From contig CM035806.1 of assembly GCA_020466095.1 (NCBI GenBank), positions 1,837,102 to 1,901,101 on the forward strand: DNA of 64,000 nucleotides. The letters are read 5' to 3'. A program made the position numbers and the translations under genes. Below are positions 43,937 to 55,107 of this stretch, one piece after another. Every line of letters starts with the position of its first letter. Position 1 is the first letter of the stretch. The DNA is from Chlorops oryzae (lineage: Eukaryota; Arthropoda; Insecta; Diptera; Chloropidae). Under the pieces are notes generated by a model. That model searched no databases, was not told the DNA's origin, and saw only the letters and a program-made list of their open reading frames with translations.

Positions 43937-45510
43937 CTTTGTAAGCTATTGGTAGACAGGTCGCCTACAGTCTCGTATACTTTTGATGCGGCAGGCACTG
44001 TTGGCCTCTGGGCTTTTTATCCCTTTTCGGATTCGCATGTGCTGTTCCAAATGCAGGGTTAAGAGACCCAGAGAATTTAAAGACCCTTTCATTTGAAGTG
44101 ATGATGATTGCAATATGCGTCAATTTATCGATAAATCACCTTCGCGGGTTGTTGGATTCATAAGTAACATAACGAACGGAGATGGGTACAAAAAAAAAAA
44201 AAAAATTAAGTACAAAAATGGAATAAATTTTTGGGATGAAAAATTGGCAGTGATGTCGCTTAAATACATAATTTTCGACACTCAACACGATTAAAACGAT
44301 ATGGAAAACTGAAGCGTTTAAATAGCTTAATTTCGAAACTAAAGCACGATAATAACACATTTCATTCAGTACGAAATGCAAATCGAAACAAATAATTGCA
44401 AGGACTTCAGTTGAGAATGCGTTCATAAACTTAAAACAGGATTAACAATGGCATTAAAACATATACAATATTTTTGGTTTTAAATAAATAAATAATGGCA
44501 CGTTTGCGAAAACCTTATTAGATCCTGTGTTTTTTCTTCTTATTTTTTTTCTATTAAAATTAAACAATATTCGTAATTATTTAGTATGCACATTTGATGT
44601 TATTTTCTTGATTATTTACATATTTCGATGTCACATTAGTTTTGGTGATTTAAGTTTCATTTATTAATTTCTTTTTAAATAATAACTACTTAAAAATTAC
44701 ATTTTGTGTGCTGTTTTTTAAAAAATGTTTTTTATTAGGTTTATTCGCATTGTAATTATTATTAGCAGGGCAATCACGAGTATTTAAATTGAGCCCTAAA
44801 AGTATGCACGTCAATGTTTGCCTATGGAACTTAGTTTCAGTATTTACATGATCGAAAAAATTCCATAATACCCACCTCTGGAGACGTGTATAAATAGGTG
44901 TGCTTTTAAGAAAAACAACGGAGTTGCAGCATCGGCAACATTTCAAAACATTGAGATGTATATTTTTTGGGCTTAATTTGAATATTTATGGTTGCCTTGA
45001 TTATTAGGTATTTTTATTATTGTGTGGGTGGATAACGAAAACCTCAATAAAAAGAAAGCACGGTGGTCTTAGCCGGTAAGAGCCCACCAACACACCGGCT
45101 TTGATGGTGATCAAGCTGATGGTGCATCAGTATTTCCACCAACCTCACCCGCAGAAAATTCTTATTATTTTCTTTTATTTTTATTTTTATTATTATTATT
45201 ATTATCTTTTATTTTTAATTTTTATTATTTTTATTATTATTATTATTGTTATTTTTATTATTCAATTGTTATTTACTGCGCTTTCTCTAAGTGCTTTTCA
45301 TAGTGAACCTAAATGTAACTGGTTCATTTGTGTTTGGTTACTTAAGTACTTCAATGCTTCATAATGAATATTATTATAATATTATTTATTTATTTATTTT
45401 TTTTTTTTGTAAAGAAGTGGAATCTTTTGAAAAGAAAATTGAAGAATGACTTCTCAAGAGTTTTATGGATTTATTTTGTTTGAACGGTGGTTTCTGGTTG
45501 AATGTAATTT
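43937..45510. other. Non-coding AT-rich DNA
   Basis: ATT trinucleotide-rich stretch at about 45165-45262. A tRNA-D-arm-like GGTGGTCTTAGCCGGTAAGA at about 45063, without a clear B box. No gene. Confidence 0.4.
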
Positions 45511-45981
45511 CCCTGCAGGAAGCCTGTCGTCTTATATCGACAAGTCAGTATCTCGTCTCTATAGACGAGGGATCTATTGACATCAGGTATGGCATGTCAA
45601 CCGAATGTATTCAGTTTCATTTTTCTGTATGCATACATGTATACCAGCGGTATTTCTCAATATGGCGATTGTCAAGCTGAATAGAGGCAGCCACGGCTGC
45701 CACGCGAAAAAATCAGATAGCTCGAAAGAAATATCAAAAAGTGCCAAATCAGTAGTAAGGGAGTACAGACTCAGTAGTACAAATGTCTCCATATGATGTC
45801 AAAGTCAGTACCTCGTCAATAATTCATCAATAGCTCATTTGTGTACTGTTGACATTCAATGACAACTCAATGTTAAATGTCTAACGGGCGAAGCAATGCA
45901 AAGGGTACAGCTGGTCAGTAGTACCGGCGACACGGTCGGTAGTGAAAGACTATATATTCACTTTTCACATTTCCTGCAGGG
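45511..45981. mobile_element. CCCTGCAGGAA-ended MITE
   Basis: CCCTGCAGGAAGCC on the left and TTTCCTGCAGGG on the right. The right third (GTTGACATTCAATGACAACT...GGTCAGTAGTAC) aligns with 5735-6152. No coding content and no clear duplication. Confidence 0.65.
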
Positions 45982-46106
45982 TTACTACAAAGCTTTACAT
46001 AATGATAACGGCAACAGAAAATGCGCAAATTTAGCGCCTAAAGGTATGCATTTGAATATTTAAATACAAATTAATATAATATTAAGCCTTCATAAACGAA
46101 GCTTAA

Positions 46107-46408
46107 CCCTATGCAGCTGACTTCGAAGTCTGACAGATCCCGTAAAACGGAAAATTTTACATACGTTTGTAAAATACGAAGTTTCAATTCTTAAGCGGTC
46201 TCAAAAATTCCTTTTATTTCAAATGTTCTTCCGTTTTTTTTTTTTTTTTTTGGCTTGAAAACGTTTTGCTCTTATAAGAAATATAAGAAATAAGGCCAAA
46301 AGCATGCCAGTTAGGAATTTGAAGAGGGAAATAAATTTAGAGATGACACGTCTGTTTGACCCCACGTCAGTTATATTGTTAAAATTAGATCACATCAGCT
46401 GCAGAGGG
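46107..46408. mobile_element. TTAA-flanked MITE, CCCTATGCAGCTGA ends
   Basis: TTAA (46103-46106), CCCTATGCAGCTGA ... TCAGCTGCAGAGGG, TTAA (46409-46412). The CCC start and TTAA target are piggyBac-like. 302 bp. Confidence 0.75.
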
Positions 46409-46412
46409 TTAA

Positions 46413-47433
46413 GGCTTTACGGATATCCGCACATCATTCAAACTTCTTCCTTAATATCTGATTAAATTGAAAAAGCTACAAGAATGAAAAGATCTGTCAC
46501 TATCAGAAATATTCGGATTATTTATATGCTGAATTTCAATACATATTTTCTGTTGTCCCATTTACAATGATTAGGGCAACAGAAAATGTTTAAATTCAGC
46601 ACCTAAAAGTATGCTTAAAAATACAATTAAGAATAATTCGAATAGTCAGAAATCTGTACGCTCTTGTAGCTTCGTCCATTGAAGAACACCCTGAGCGAGG
46701 ATTTTATATGTTGTGTAGACTTTCTAAGAGCCTCTTTATTATGAATCATTGGTATAGACTTAGAATATTTTAAAGTGGCTTTGAAATATTCGAAAGCATA
46801 CATCTAGGTATTGAAATTAATTATTTTCTATTGCCCTAATAATGATGTAAATTAGTAGATAGTGCTAAGTCAAATCGATTCTTAAATTAGCAAGTGCTCA
46901 ATTCTAGAAGAAATTGATTATCGTTTTGGTAAAAATTTGCGATTCTGAATGTGCTGCTCAGAATCGATCTTGTTCACAGAGTTTCTTTAATGAAAAATAA
47001 ATTTTAAAAAAATATTCCAGAATTTCAGAATTCTTATATTTGGGTTTTCACTATAAACATAAATATGATCCATTCAAAAGTGAATAAATAAAAATCTGTT
47101 CGCCGACTAAAATTTCCGAAAAGTCCATAAGTTCTTGAATTTCGACCTTATGTTTGAAATTCTTAATGGTGACCATTTAATGTAGCAACGAAATAGTTTT
47201 TTTTTTTTTTTTTGCTTCTGTGCAGGACAGCAAAAGTACAATTTTATGTGTCACGGTACTTCTTAAAATTGAAGTAACAAATTCCATGTGAATTTGAAAA
47301 TGATAGAAGAAAAGTCAAAAAATTTTAACATTCATTTATATTCAAATATTTGGAGACTTTTCTTAACATGGTCACATTACTGGACTCACATGGTGTGTTT
47401 TCGTACAGCATCATTGCTATAAACGCGATATAT
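46413..47433. other. Non-coding DNA
   Basis: Contains two related GCAACAGAAAATG...TTCAGC/TTTAGC-CCTAAA-GTATGC segments (about 46010-46050 and 46576-46612), so there is a diverged repeat across this part. No gene. Confidence 0.35.
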
Positions 47434-47513
47434 TTAACCCTTTCATGCATTTGTTACGAATTTCTATTTTATTAAAATATTCTCCAAGCGATTTGTTGTG
47501 CTTTTGCTATAAC

Positions 47514-48239
47514 CGGGGCTCGGATTTTGTTGAATTTTATAAATTTAAAGCATACTTTATGGAGTAAAAAAATGTTGTTTAAAAACCACATAAAGTTAAG
47601 ATTCAAATCGATTTTTAACTTCAATATGAATTTTTTTTGTTTTGAAGTTAGAAAAGCGGTTTGAAGTTCAACTTCGCATAGCTTATTCGCAAAATGTTGG
47701 TAAGAAAAAATATTTTTTTTGCGCCATAAAGTATACTTTAAGTTTATAAAAGTCAACAAAATACGAGTCCAAAATTTACAGCACAGTCATCAGACAGTCG
47801 CTCTTTATAGTACCGAATGTCTACCAGCAACGAAAGTAGCAGAAATAAAGGTTAGTGTTATGGAAACAAAGATGCTTCGCTGGATATCCGGACTCACTCG
47901 TATTGATCATGTTCCAAACGTAGACATCCGTAGACGCTATGGAGTTGCGCCAATTATTGGGGAAAATGCGGGAAGCAAGGCTACGCTGGTATGGACACGT
48001 CCTGAGAGCAAATGAGGAGACTTTGGCGAAAAAAGGCTACACACTACAAATACATCGTTACAGACATCGAGTGCGAGTGCAAGTGCGAGTGAAACAGCGT
48101 TGGATGGACACAGTTAAATGGGACCTCGAGGCTATAGGACTTACCACGGAGGATGCAACTGAAGGAATTGTTCGCGTTTTGCGGACACCGAAATAGTTAA
48201 ACACGCAAGAGGAAGAAGAAGAACAAAATACGAGCCCTG
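47514..48239. mobile_element. CAGGGCTCGGATTTTG-family hAT MITE split by an RTE copy
   Basis: Left end CGGGGCTCGGATTTTGTTGA. The right end appears twice because its terminal 16 bases were duplicated by the RTE insertion (47755-47770 and 48222-48237). Internal TTTAAAGCATACTTTATGG and CCATAAAGTATACTTTAA arms match the other family members. Confidence 0.8.
47771..48221 (+). pseudogene. 5'-truncated RTE-type LINE, 3' end of pol
   Basis: Two frames join: one (47771-47960) includes LYSTECLPATKVAEIKVSV and METKMLRWISGLTRIDHV then NVDIRRRYGVAPI. The second (from about 47960) reads KMREARLRWYGHVLRANEET, then KQRWMDTVKWDLEAIGLTTE. These are hallmark RTE/BovB-clade C-terminal motifs. It ends with a GAGGAAGAAGAAGAA simple tail. 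A 16-bp duplication (15 of 16 identical) flanks it. Dead copy. Confidence 0.85.
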
Positions 48240-48459
48240 AGAATAAAAATTGACAGAGAATATTTTCAAATTTAAATTCCTCAGATGTCATTATGGTGGA
48301 TGTCGGATATCGGATGTTGTCGGGTGTCTTCTAAAGAGGCGTTGATTCGTTTTTTTCTTTCATTTATTTATCGAGCGTTTGCGTCAAGTAAACGTTCGCC
48401 GTTCATCGGGAGCGAACGATTGTAGAGCTTGGAGTGCTCGCGATGCATGAAAGGGTTAA

Positions 48460-50529
48460 TTTTTTTTTTTTTTTTTAGATAATATTGTGATTCATTACGA
48501 AATTTTTTTGATCGCTTATTTTCTATACGTTTTAAATTCGGGCGACTCTATTGATTCGTTTATTTATTTATTATTTATTTTGTTTTTGTTTTCGTTTTTT
48601 ATTCTATGTTTATATTAAAATTTTGGTCTGCCTTTCATTAGCAACCACAAATGTCACCATAATGAATTCGTATTAAATAAAATTATTAGAGCTTTATTAT
48701 TTAAAAAGCTATTATTAATAACTTTTGTTGTTGCTTTCATGTGAAAATGCTACGCCGACATTGGTACTATCCTAGTCTAAAATGTTCTTTTATGTTGAGA
48801 AAAGAGTTCTTTTTTGTTTTGTTTTGCTTTGTTTTGTTTTGTTTTGTTTTGTTGTTTTGTTTTGTTTTGTTTTGTTTTTTTGTTTTGTTTTGTTTTGTTT
48901 TGTTTTGTTTTGTTTTGCTTTGCTTTGCTTTGCTTTGCTTTGCTTTGCTTTGTTTTTTGTTTTGTTTTGTTTTGCTTTGTTTTGTTATAGTTACAGTTAT
49001 ACGTCTACAAGAATATATTTTCTAAACGGTTCTCTTAGATTTAAGGGAATCTTTTTTCATATAAAATGAAAATGGAAAAAATAAAATCAAAAATATATAA
49101 TATACCTATGTATGTATATATCGTTATAGGTACATAAAAAATTTGAATAGTTATAGTAATAAAACTCAATAAATACATTAGGTATTGTTTATATGTATAA
49201 GTTATATGTAGAGGTATTGAGAGAGTGTCGCACAATCATTGATCATTGTTTGAGAAAAATAGAAAAGTGACTAGCGCTAAGTAGGAAAATCTCTTTTGTT
49301 TTCTTATCGTTTTCGTTTTAATTTTTCTTTTTCCTTTTACTTTTAACTTTCTTCATATTCTTGTTTAGTGCAGAGAAATGTTTTCGGGTTTCTTCTTTTT
49401 GTTTTTTTTTTTTAAATATTCGTTAAAGTTTTCATTTTGATGTGGCGATTTTATATTTTATTTGGTTTTATTTTATTTTTTTTTCTTTTTTTTTTTTTTT
49501 TTTTTTACTATACTAGATGAAAGAATGCTCCGGAATTTCTTTGCTCTTTTGAAAATTTTATATTTTATATTTATATTTTATTAAACTTTTAGCTGTCATA
49601 ACGATTTCCTTTTTTCATTTCATTTTTTGCGTCTCTGAAATGTTGTATTGCTTGATACGCACTTAAAATTTAATACTTTTCATGCTTGCCCACAGTGGCA
49701 GCCATACGCATCGTTGCGCGTCATCATCACATGCATTCGGATTCACGCACACACGCACACACACACACGCTCATGCCCGTTCAGTCATACAATAAAATAT
49801 GCATGCATAAAAACGCAGACATTTTCATACTTATCGTGAGATCATACTTAAGTTTCGTTTCTAACTTCAATACGCCTTAGACTAAAGGAAAAAAAATTTT
49901 TAAAAAAATTTTAAAAAAATTGAAAAAAAAATTGAAAAAAAAATTGAAAAAAAATTAAATAAAAACAATTTTTTATGCTCGCTTAGCGCTTACGATTTCC
50001 ATAAAACCATAGAGCTAGAGCTGAGTTGTGTATTGTTGTTGTTGTTGTTTTCCATTTCATTTCCATTCTTCGTTCATTTATTTATTTTGGTTGATTCATC
50101 TTAACAGGATGGGTGGGATTCAAGATTAGATTCTTTTGTTTTTGGTGTGATTTTTTCTTTTTTGGTTTTTTTTTTTGGTTTTTATTTTCTTATTTTGTTG
50201 CATTTCCAAATGTTATTTAATGTATTTTTTTAATATTTTTTTAATTTGCCCTAATGACGAAATTTTGCGAACGCTTGCAATGTGAGAGGAAATTTCAGTT
50301 CGCAGCTCCTTCGTTGGCATTCGAATGAAAATCCTTAACGTGTTATGTCGTCCGTTATGATATTAAACGCTGTCTGGGTCCCAATGTTGTTGTGCTTGTT
50401 CATTTTGCTCATTTTGTGGACTTGAAGTTGTTGTTGGTTTTTGTTTTGTTTTAGCGATTTTGCGATTTTGTTTCTGAAATTTCTCATGCTTAGGTTTTAG
50501 ATTGTAGAATTATCCAGCAATGTTTGTTC
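48460..50529. other. T-rich non-coding DNA, possibly 3' UTR of the RGS gene
   Basis: Long T, TTTA and TTTTG runs, no coding frame. The minus-strand RGS gene ends at 50530, so part of this may be its 3' UTR (A-rich on that strand). No polyadenylation site can be chosen with confidence. Confidence 0.35.
48815..48986. repeat. (TTTTG)n / (CTTTG)n pentanucleotide tract
   Basis: About 34 units of TTTTG with a run of CTTTG variants in the middle (about 48915-48950). Open frames of Phe-Val-Leu-Cys arise from it and are not genes. Confidence 0.95.
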
Positions 50530-50617
50530 CTAGGTCGGACTATCTGCTGTCGAGCCCGATGCGGACATACCATCTTGTAATTGTGCTAACGCTTTGAATT
50601 TCTGTGAATTCAGAAAT
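50530..50617 (-). CDS. Dhit: RGS-RZ (RGS17/19/20 type) gene, last coding exon
   Basis: Minus strand. Acceptor TTATTTTACAG, then A completes Arg (AG|A), then FLNSQKFKALAQLQDGMSAS and GSTADSPT, stop TAG at 50530-50532. In vertebrate RGS17/19/20 the same position reads HRDS(F/Y)PRFLNSQ, so the join to the exon ending HRDSYPR is firm. The Ser-rich end is the short post-RGS tail typical of the RZ subfamily. The symbol is by analogy with the Drosophila RZ-type gene Double hit. Confidence 0.85.
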
Positions 50618-50621
50618 CTGT

Positions 50622-50624
<3 letters not shown>

Positions 50625-50683
<59 letters not shown>

Positions 50684-50702
50684 TGAGAGAGAGAGAGAGA
50701 AA
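50625..50702. repeat. (GA)n tract acting as (CT)n before the RGS acceptor
   Basis: On the transcribed (minus) strand this is an approximately 70-base CT run lying immediately upstream of the TTATTTTACAG acceptor of the last RGS exon. It would form an unusually long polypyrimidine tract. Confidence 0.9.
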
Positions 50703-50736
50703 CAATACAACGATCATGTTTTGAAAGAGCCATAGT

Positions 50737-51871
50737 CAGGGATCGGATTTTGTTGACTTTTATAAATTTAAAGCATACTTTATGGGGCGAAAAAAATTTT
50801 CTTACCAACATTTTGCGAATAAGTTTAGCGAAGTTGAGCTCAAACCATTTTTCTAATTTCAAAAAAAAAAAAAAAAAAAACAAGCAAGGGTGTTATAGTC
50901 AGGCGAGCCTGGTAATAAAATACCCGACACAGACACACATGTTTAAATAATTTTTGAACCACGCCCAAAAAACAGGACCACTAAGAAGGATTATTCAAGA
51001 GGTTTTAAAGGCCATTAGGAGCCCCATATACCGACTTTTGTTAAATTTCTTTATGAAAACCGCCCCTTTTCCACGCCCACTTTTCCATTTATTTTTGCAA
51101 TCCTAATCGGAGGCTTAAATATACGCTCAAATTCTAAGTTTCATTGAAATATTTCGAAAAAGTCCGATTTTGAGGCAGTTTTGGGATTTTTGTGACAGAC
51201 CCTAGTACTGGAGGTACCCTTAATAATGGACCGCTCAAGGTAATTTTTTGGGAGGATGTTTATGGCTACAAAGGAAGCATAAGTGCCGAATTTCGTTCAA
51301 GTCCCATTTGAATTTCGGTTGTAGGAGACAATTTTCGAAAACCGCCCTTCTGCCACTCCCACTTTTACAATTTTTTTTTAATCATATTACTTGCCTATAT
51401 AATCAAATACCAAATTTCATCAAAATATCTTGAAAAACTTCGATTTTAGAGCAGTTTTTGTGATTTTCGTAACAGACCCTAGTACTGGAGGTACCCCTAA
51501 AAATGGAGGCGATCGGGTCCATTCTCGGACTTGTTTTTACTCATGTTGCCGTGAGTACGCATACCAGATTTCGTCAAGATAGCTCAACTCCTTCGATAAA
51601 AAAAACTGTATACAAACAGACAGACGGACAGACAGACAGACAGACAGACGGACAGACATGTCTAAATCGAATCTCCTGGTGACGCTAACCATTTCCATAT
51701 ATATTTTGTATGGTCTATCTCGACTGGTTCTGGGTGTTACACACAACCACACAAACGCAATATACCCTCGACACAGAGTGTGTCGGGTATAAAAAAAAGT
51801 CATATTGAACAACATTTTTACTCCATAAAGTATGCTTGAAATTTTATAAAAGTCAACAAAATCCGATCATG
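50737..51871. mobile_element. CAGGGATCGGATTTTG-family hAT MITE interrupted by a GTCY-core repeat
   Basis: CAGGGATCGGATTTTGTTGA on the left; the right arm runs from TTTACTCCATAAAGTATGC to CAACAAAATCCGATCATG. Its interior (AACATTTTGCGAATAAGTTT) matches the 43389 copy in reverse. The GTCY-core element sits at its internal A run. The whole nest lies in the last intron of the RGS gene. Confidence 0.8.
50881..51792 (-). mobile_element. GTCY-core interspersed repeat, copy D (reverse)
   Basis: Reverse complement of 23205-24105, with AGTCAGGCGAGCCTG at the low end, a GACAGACAGACAGACGGACA core at about 51617-51657 and ACACAGAGTGTGTCGGGTAT at the high end. In this orientation it runs parallel to the RGS transcript. 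Confidence 0.85.
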
Positions 51872-51936
51872 TAGTTATCGATGGATTTGATTTCGTACTG
51901 GGGTGGGGTTGCGCTTGTATTATTGTAGGTACTTAC

Positions 51937-52225
51937 CTGGGATACGAATCACGATGCATAAGTGTGTAGATTTGTATTTGTGCCTCGTCGAATGTGCTTG
52001 ACGTCGGCTCGACCATATTCCGGTTGACGATCTCACGGACGCGCGAATCGAGCGACACCTCACGTGGCGATAATATCGAAATGTAATCCTCGTAAATGAG
52101 GCGAGCCTTCTCTTCGATCGTTTCGGGATTGGCCTCGTGCTTGAGGTCTTCACATGCCAGCCAAAAGAGTATGTTCTCCTCGCTGAATTCACTGCGTAGA
52201 AAGTCGCGAAAGACTTTTCGGCCCG
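51937..52225 (-). CDS. Dhit: RGS-RZ gene, main RGS-domain exon
   Basis: 289 nt, acceptor TGCTATTTAG, donor CCCAG|GTAAGT. It encodes AGRKVFRDFLRSEFSEENIL, FWLACEDLKHEANPETIEEK, ARLIYEDYISILSPREVSLD, SRVREIVNRNMVEPTSSTFD, EAQIQIYTLMHRDSYPR (consecutive parts). The SEEN and NRN motifs hold the Glu/Asn and Asn residues that contact G alpha switch regions in RGS proteins, and EKARLIYEDYISILSP(R/K)EVSLDSRVRE is diagnostic of the RGS17/19/20 (RZ) subfamily. RGS proteins speed GTP hydrolysis by Gi/o/z-type G alpha at the membrane. All key positions appear intact. Confidence 0.93.
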
Positions 52226-53131
52226 CTAAATAGCAGAATGCGAGAAGAATGTTATATGATTTTTTTTTTTTTTTTTTGTATAAAAAATTTTGTGTTTGTC
52301 CTTCAATGAGGTAAAAAAAAAGTCATAAAAAGTTGAAGTGTGAAGTTTTTGGCGTTTACTTGAATGAATTCCTTTGAGAATACGATTGAGAAGAGAATTG
52401 GGAATTGTAAAGGCTATAAAATTATTTGGTTGCATATTTCAAGGAGGCTTTCAGTAATTTTCTCTCTCTTCTCTCTCGAAGGAAAATTATCTGTATATAG
52501 TGTAGAACTGTGTACAATGTGTACAAGGAATATATAGTCCTTCACCTGACGTAACTGAATTACTCATACAAAAAAGGAATAAATACACATAGCAATGTGA
52601 ATCCGTGTATACTTGAACGTTAAGAGTTAACGTCAAACGTTTAAAAATAAACACGATACAAAAGCCGCCTTTTGGTCATACCGACAGAGACTGCCAGCAA
52701 TGAGAAAAGAATTTGTGAAAAAAAGAAAGAAGAAAGAAAAAAAAAACATAAATATAAAAAGAAATGTTGTGGCATTGTAATGAAAAATTGCGTGCCATAG
52801 TTTCCTGAATATTGCATGCTTCATCACATTTATTTCCATTGTCCCTGTACACTTTGTACCCTGCCTACGAAAACAAAAAAAAACCAAAATGAGAATGAGA
52901 ATGAAGAAAACATTCATCACGGAAGTGCAATTGTCGCCGATGTCGCGATTCTTGAGCTCCTCCGTCATATACATATATTAAATAAAAAACATGACTTCGC
53001 CTTGCTGTCAAATGTGCCATTCAAGGTCCCCGCCGAGGCTCGCTCAACACAACCACAACAAGGAAGCCATCGCGCGCATCGCCACGAATTTCATATTTTT
53101 TTTTTTTTTTATCATCGACCGCTTCACTTAC
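52226..53131 (-). other. RGS gene intron
   Basis: Runs between the donor at 53126-53131 and the acceptor at 52226-52229. No exon or recognised repeat; T and A runs only. Confidence 0.6.
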
Positions 53132-53193
53132 CCGCACTTTTCATTAGCTTATCGAAACTTTTTCCCCAACCTCGTATTTCGTCTAACGTCGGT
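53132..53193 (-). CDS. Dhit: RGS-RZ gene, exon at the RGS-domain entry
   Basis: 62 nt, acceptor GTTTCAG, donor GCGG|GTAAGT. The preceding exon's CA plus A gives Gln, then PTLDEIRGWGKSFDKLMKSA, and a final G that joins CG of the next exon to give Ala (AAGRKVF). This matches the (P)T.EE(V/I)..W...FDKLM...AG helix in front of the RGS core in RGS17/19/20. Too short to show as an open frame by itself; found by phase-consistent joining. Confidence 0.85.
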
Positions 53194-53302
53194 CTGAAAC
53201 GAAAAGAAAGCAACACGAAAAAAGAACAAAAAACAAAAATAAAAATAAATTTTAATTGGCAATGGGGGAAAAAAATGAAATATTAAATTGATTTCCACTT
53301 AC

Positions 53303-53383
53303 TGTTCGCCGTCCAGTAGTAGCTCCGTACTACCAGGATCTCTTTTCGTCGGTGCATTGTCCTCAGCGTTTTTTATTGCCAAA
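53303..53383 (-). CDS. Dhit: RGS-RZ gene, exon after the cysteine string
   Basis: 81 nt, acceptor GCGCTTTCAG, donor GAACA|GTAAGT. One base completes a codon, then LAIKNAEDNAPTKRDPGSTE, LLLDGE and CA. The start LAIKNAEDNA lines up with the SCLTVRNEERGENA-type segment that follows the palmitoylated cysteine string in vertebrate RZ proteins, so the missing upstream exon should end with ..C(S)C as ..TG|T. The cysteine-string exon is not recognised in 53384-64000. Confidence 0.75.
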
Positions 53384-53830
53384 CTGAAAGCGCAAGGAAG
53401 GAGAAAAGGAGAATACAATATAGAAGTTGTTGAGCTCTCCAAATTGATTTTGACTTCGATATCGATATCGATTTCGCTTTCGATTTTGATTTTAATTTGA
53501 TTGGACTTCAATGAGGCTTTCGAAAGGGAACACACACAAACAAACTCTCAAAGTTCTCCAATAATCAAATTCCGCATATTAAACTGATTTGCTTGGATAT
53601 AGCGTATTATCATGTGTGAATGTGGATTCGACATCAAGAACGGGTTCGATTTAATTGAAGTTCTGTTCGTCAAATAAATAATTTTAAGCGCAAGGGTAAA
53701 CAGATAAGCAAAATTGATTAGACACATTGACCGAGATAAGGCGATTTCACTTATGGACAGAGGGAGAGTGAGAGCGATAGAGAGTGACAGAGAGAGAGAG
53801 AGACCAATTTAAATGGGGATATGCACCTGT
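53384..53830 (-). other. RGS gene upstream intron, no feature
   Basis: Contains a short GAGAG run near 53760-53800. No exon seen. Confidence 0.4.
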
Positions 53831-53879
53831 TACACAGAAAGACTTTTGAGCGTAAATACAACCAAGTTTTTAATCAATA

Positions 53880-54047
53880 GGGGTATTCACAAAGGCGTCG
53901 GAAAATAGTAAAGTCGGAAAATCGGAAAATTTTATCTGCTTAAAAGGTGGTGCAAGATACAAAAAAAGTTTAAAAATTTTTTAAGAAGTCGCAACTTTCC
54001 GATTTTCCGACTTTCCAACGTTTTTAACACGCCTTTGTGAATACCCC
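53880..54047. mobile_element. AGGGGTATTCACAAAGGCGT MITE, nested
   Basis: Inverted ends GGGGTATTCACAAAGGCGT / ACGCCTTTGTGAATACCCC. Compared with the uninterrupted copy (ATCAATATAAC near 56540), the insertion duplicates AAT or AATA, a 3-4 bp duplication that would suit PIF/Harbinger. Inside are GGAAAATCGGAAAAT-like repeats. Confidence 0.8.
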
Positions 54048-54452
54048 TAATATAACAAATTTTTTGTTAAAACTCAGCCTATTCCACTTTTTGTTATATT
54101 AACAAATCGTTTAATTGGGACAATTACTCGAAGTATTAACACTCAACAAAAATTTTCAATTAACGATTTGTAATATTAACCAAACCAAAGGTATTAATAA
54201 AAATCAACCAATTATTTTAAATAAATAAAAAAGGAAAAAATGCCTCATCTACATATTCCATAATAAAAATTTGAGTCTGAAAAGTCAGTTCACGGAAGAT
54301 AATTATACATTATAACATCATAAACATGAGCTAATTTTTGATTATTTTGTCTCTTCTTGTATGTAAGTCCGCATAAAGCTAATGAGAATTTTAGAAAAAT
54401 ATTTATATGCACTTTCAAAAATTTCAAAGAAATGTTTTGTCAAGTGTTAATA

Positions 54453-55107
54453 CACTGAGCAAACGTAACCATGATTTTTTTTAAAAAAAGGGCGCATTGT
54501 TATTCACAGTCCTTTTGATTTTCAAGCAGAACAAAAAATTCAAAAGCAAAATGGTTGAGTCAACAACATTTTTGGTTGATTTAAAGGAAATATGTTTAAC
54601 TACATTTTTTTTTCGTTGTGTATAATTCTCATTTGCTTTATAAAATAGGACATACAAAGATATTCATTTATCTTAGAACTTTTTAAGCATTGCGAAAGCA
54701 GTCACACGACAACGGAGTGACCAAATCGGATGAAGTCCATCCGATGGCTATTTTTGAGGTTATGTTCAGGAGAGAGCTCTGTGGCCATTTGCTTTGGACG
54801 TTAATTAAATTTGTTTTGACATTTCTTCTTGTATAGGTTTTTTTTTTTTTTTGTGGAAATGTTTTGTTATTTTAAAAATTATCTTGTCATTTCAATTATG
54901 TCCGTTAGTTAGTTCAACAATTTAAATTTAAATCCATTTTTGAAAATTATCATTTCAATTCAACCTGATATATGGTTGATTCAAACGGAAAATCTTTATT
55001 TTTTTCAACAAGAAAAATTATTAAATTAAAAATTTTCCTTGTTGAAGCCGTTTTGTATGTTTTTCCTTTTGATTTAACCAGTTTTCTGGTTGATTTTTTT
55101 CTCTGTG
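54453..55107. mobile_element. CACTGAGCAAACG-ended element, nested, TA duplication
   Basis: Filled site GTGTTAATA[...]TACTTTTGG; the uninterrupted copy reads GTGTTAATACTTTTGG (about 56935-56951). So it is a TA-duplicating insert of 655 bp with CACTGAG / CTCTGTG ends. It contains CAACCATTTTGC/GGTTGATT(T/C)-type motifs and no known protein. Confidence 0.85.

Larger units (their letters stand above)
47438..48455. mobile_element. TTAA-flanked element with two nested insertions
   Basis: TTAA (47434-47437), CCCTTTCATGCAT ... ATGCATGAAAGGG, TTAA (48456-48459). Inside it lies the hAT MITE 47514-48239, which in turn holds the RTE fragment 47771-48221. Removing the inserts leaves roughly 290 bp, a size similar to the TTAA MITE at 46107. 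Confidence 0.75.

Noticed and set aside
48741..49069. Membrane-protein-like ORF of Phe, Val, Leu and Cys
   Set aside because: It arises from the TTTTG/CTTTG repeat; other frames show the same property.
51920..52192. Arg/Ser-rich 90-codon minus-strand ORF
   Set aside because: Wrong frame of the RGS exon; the correct frame gives a full RGS domain with splice sites in phase.
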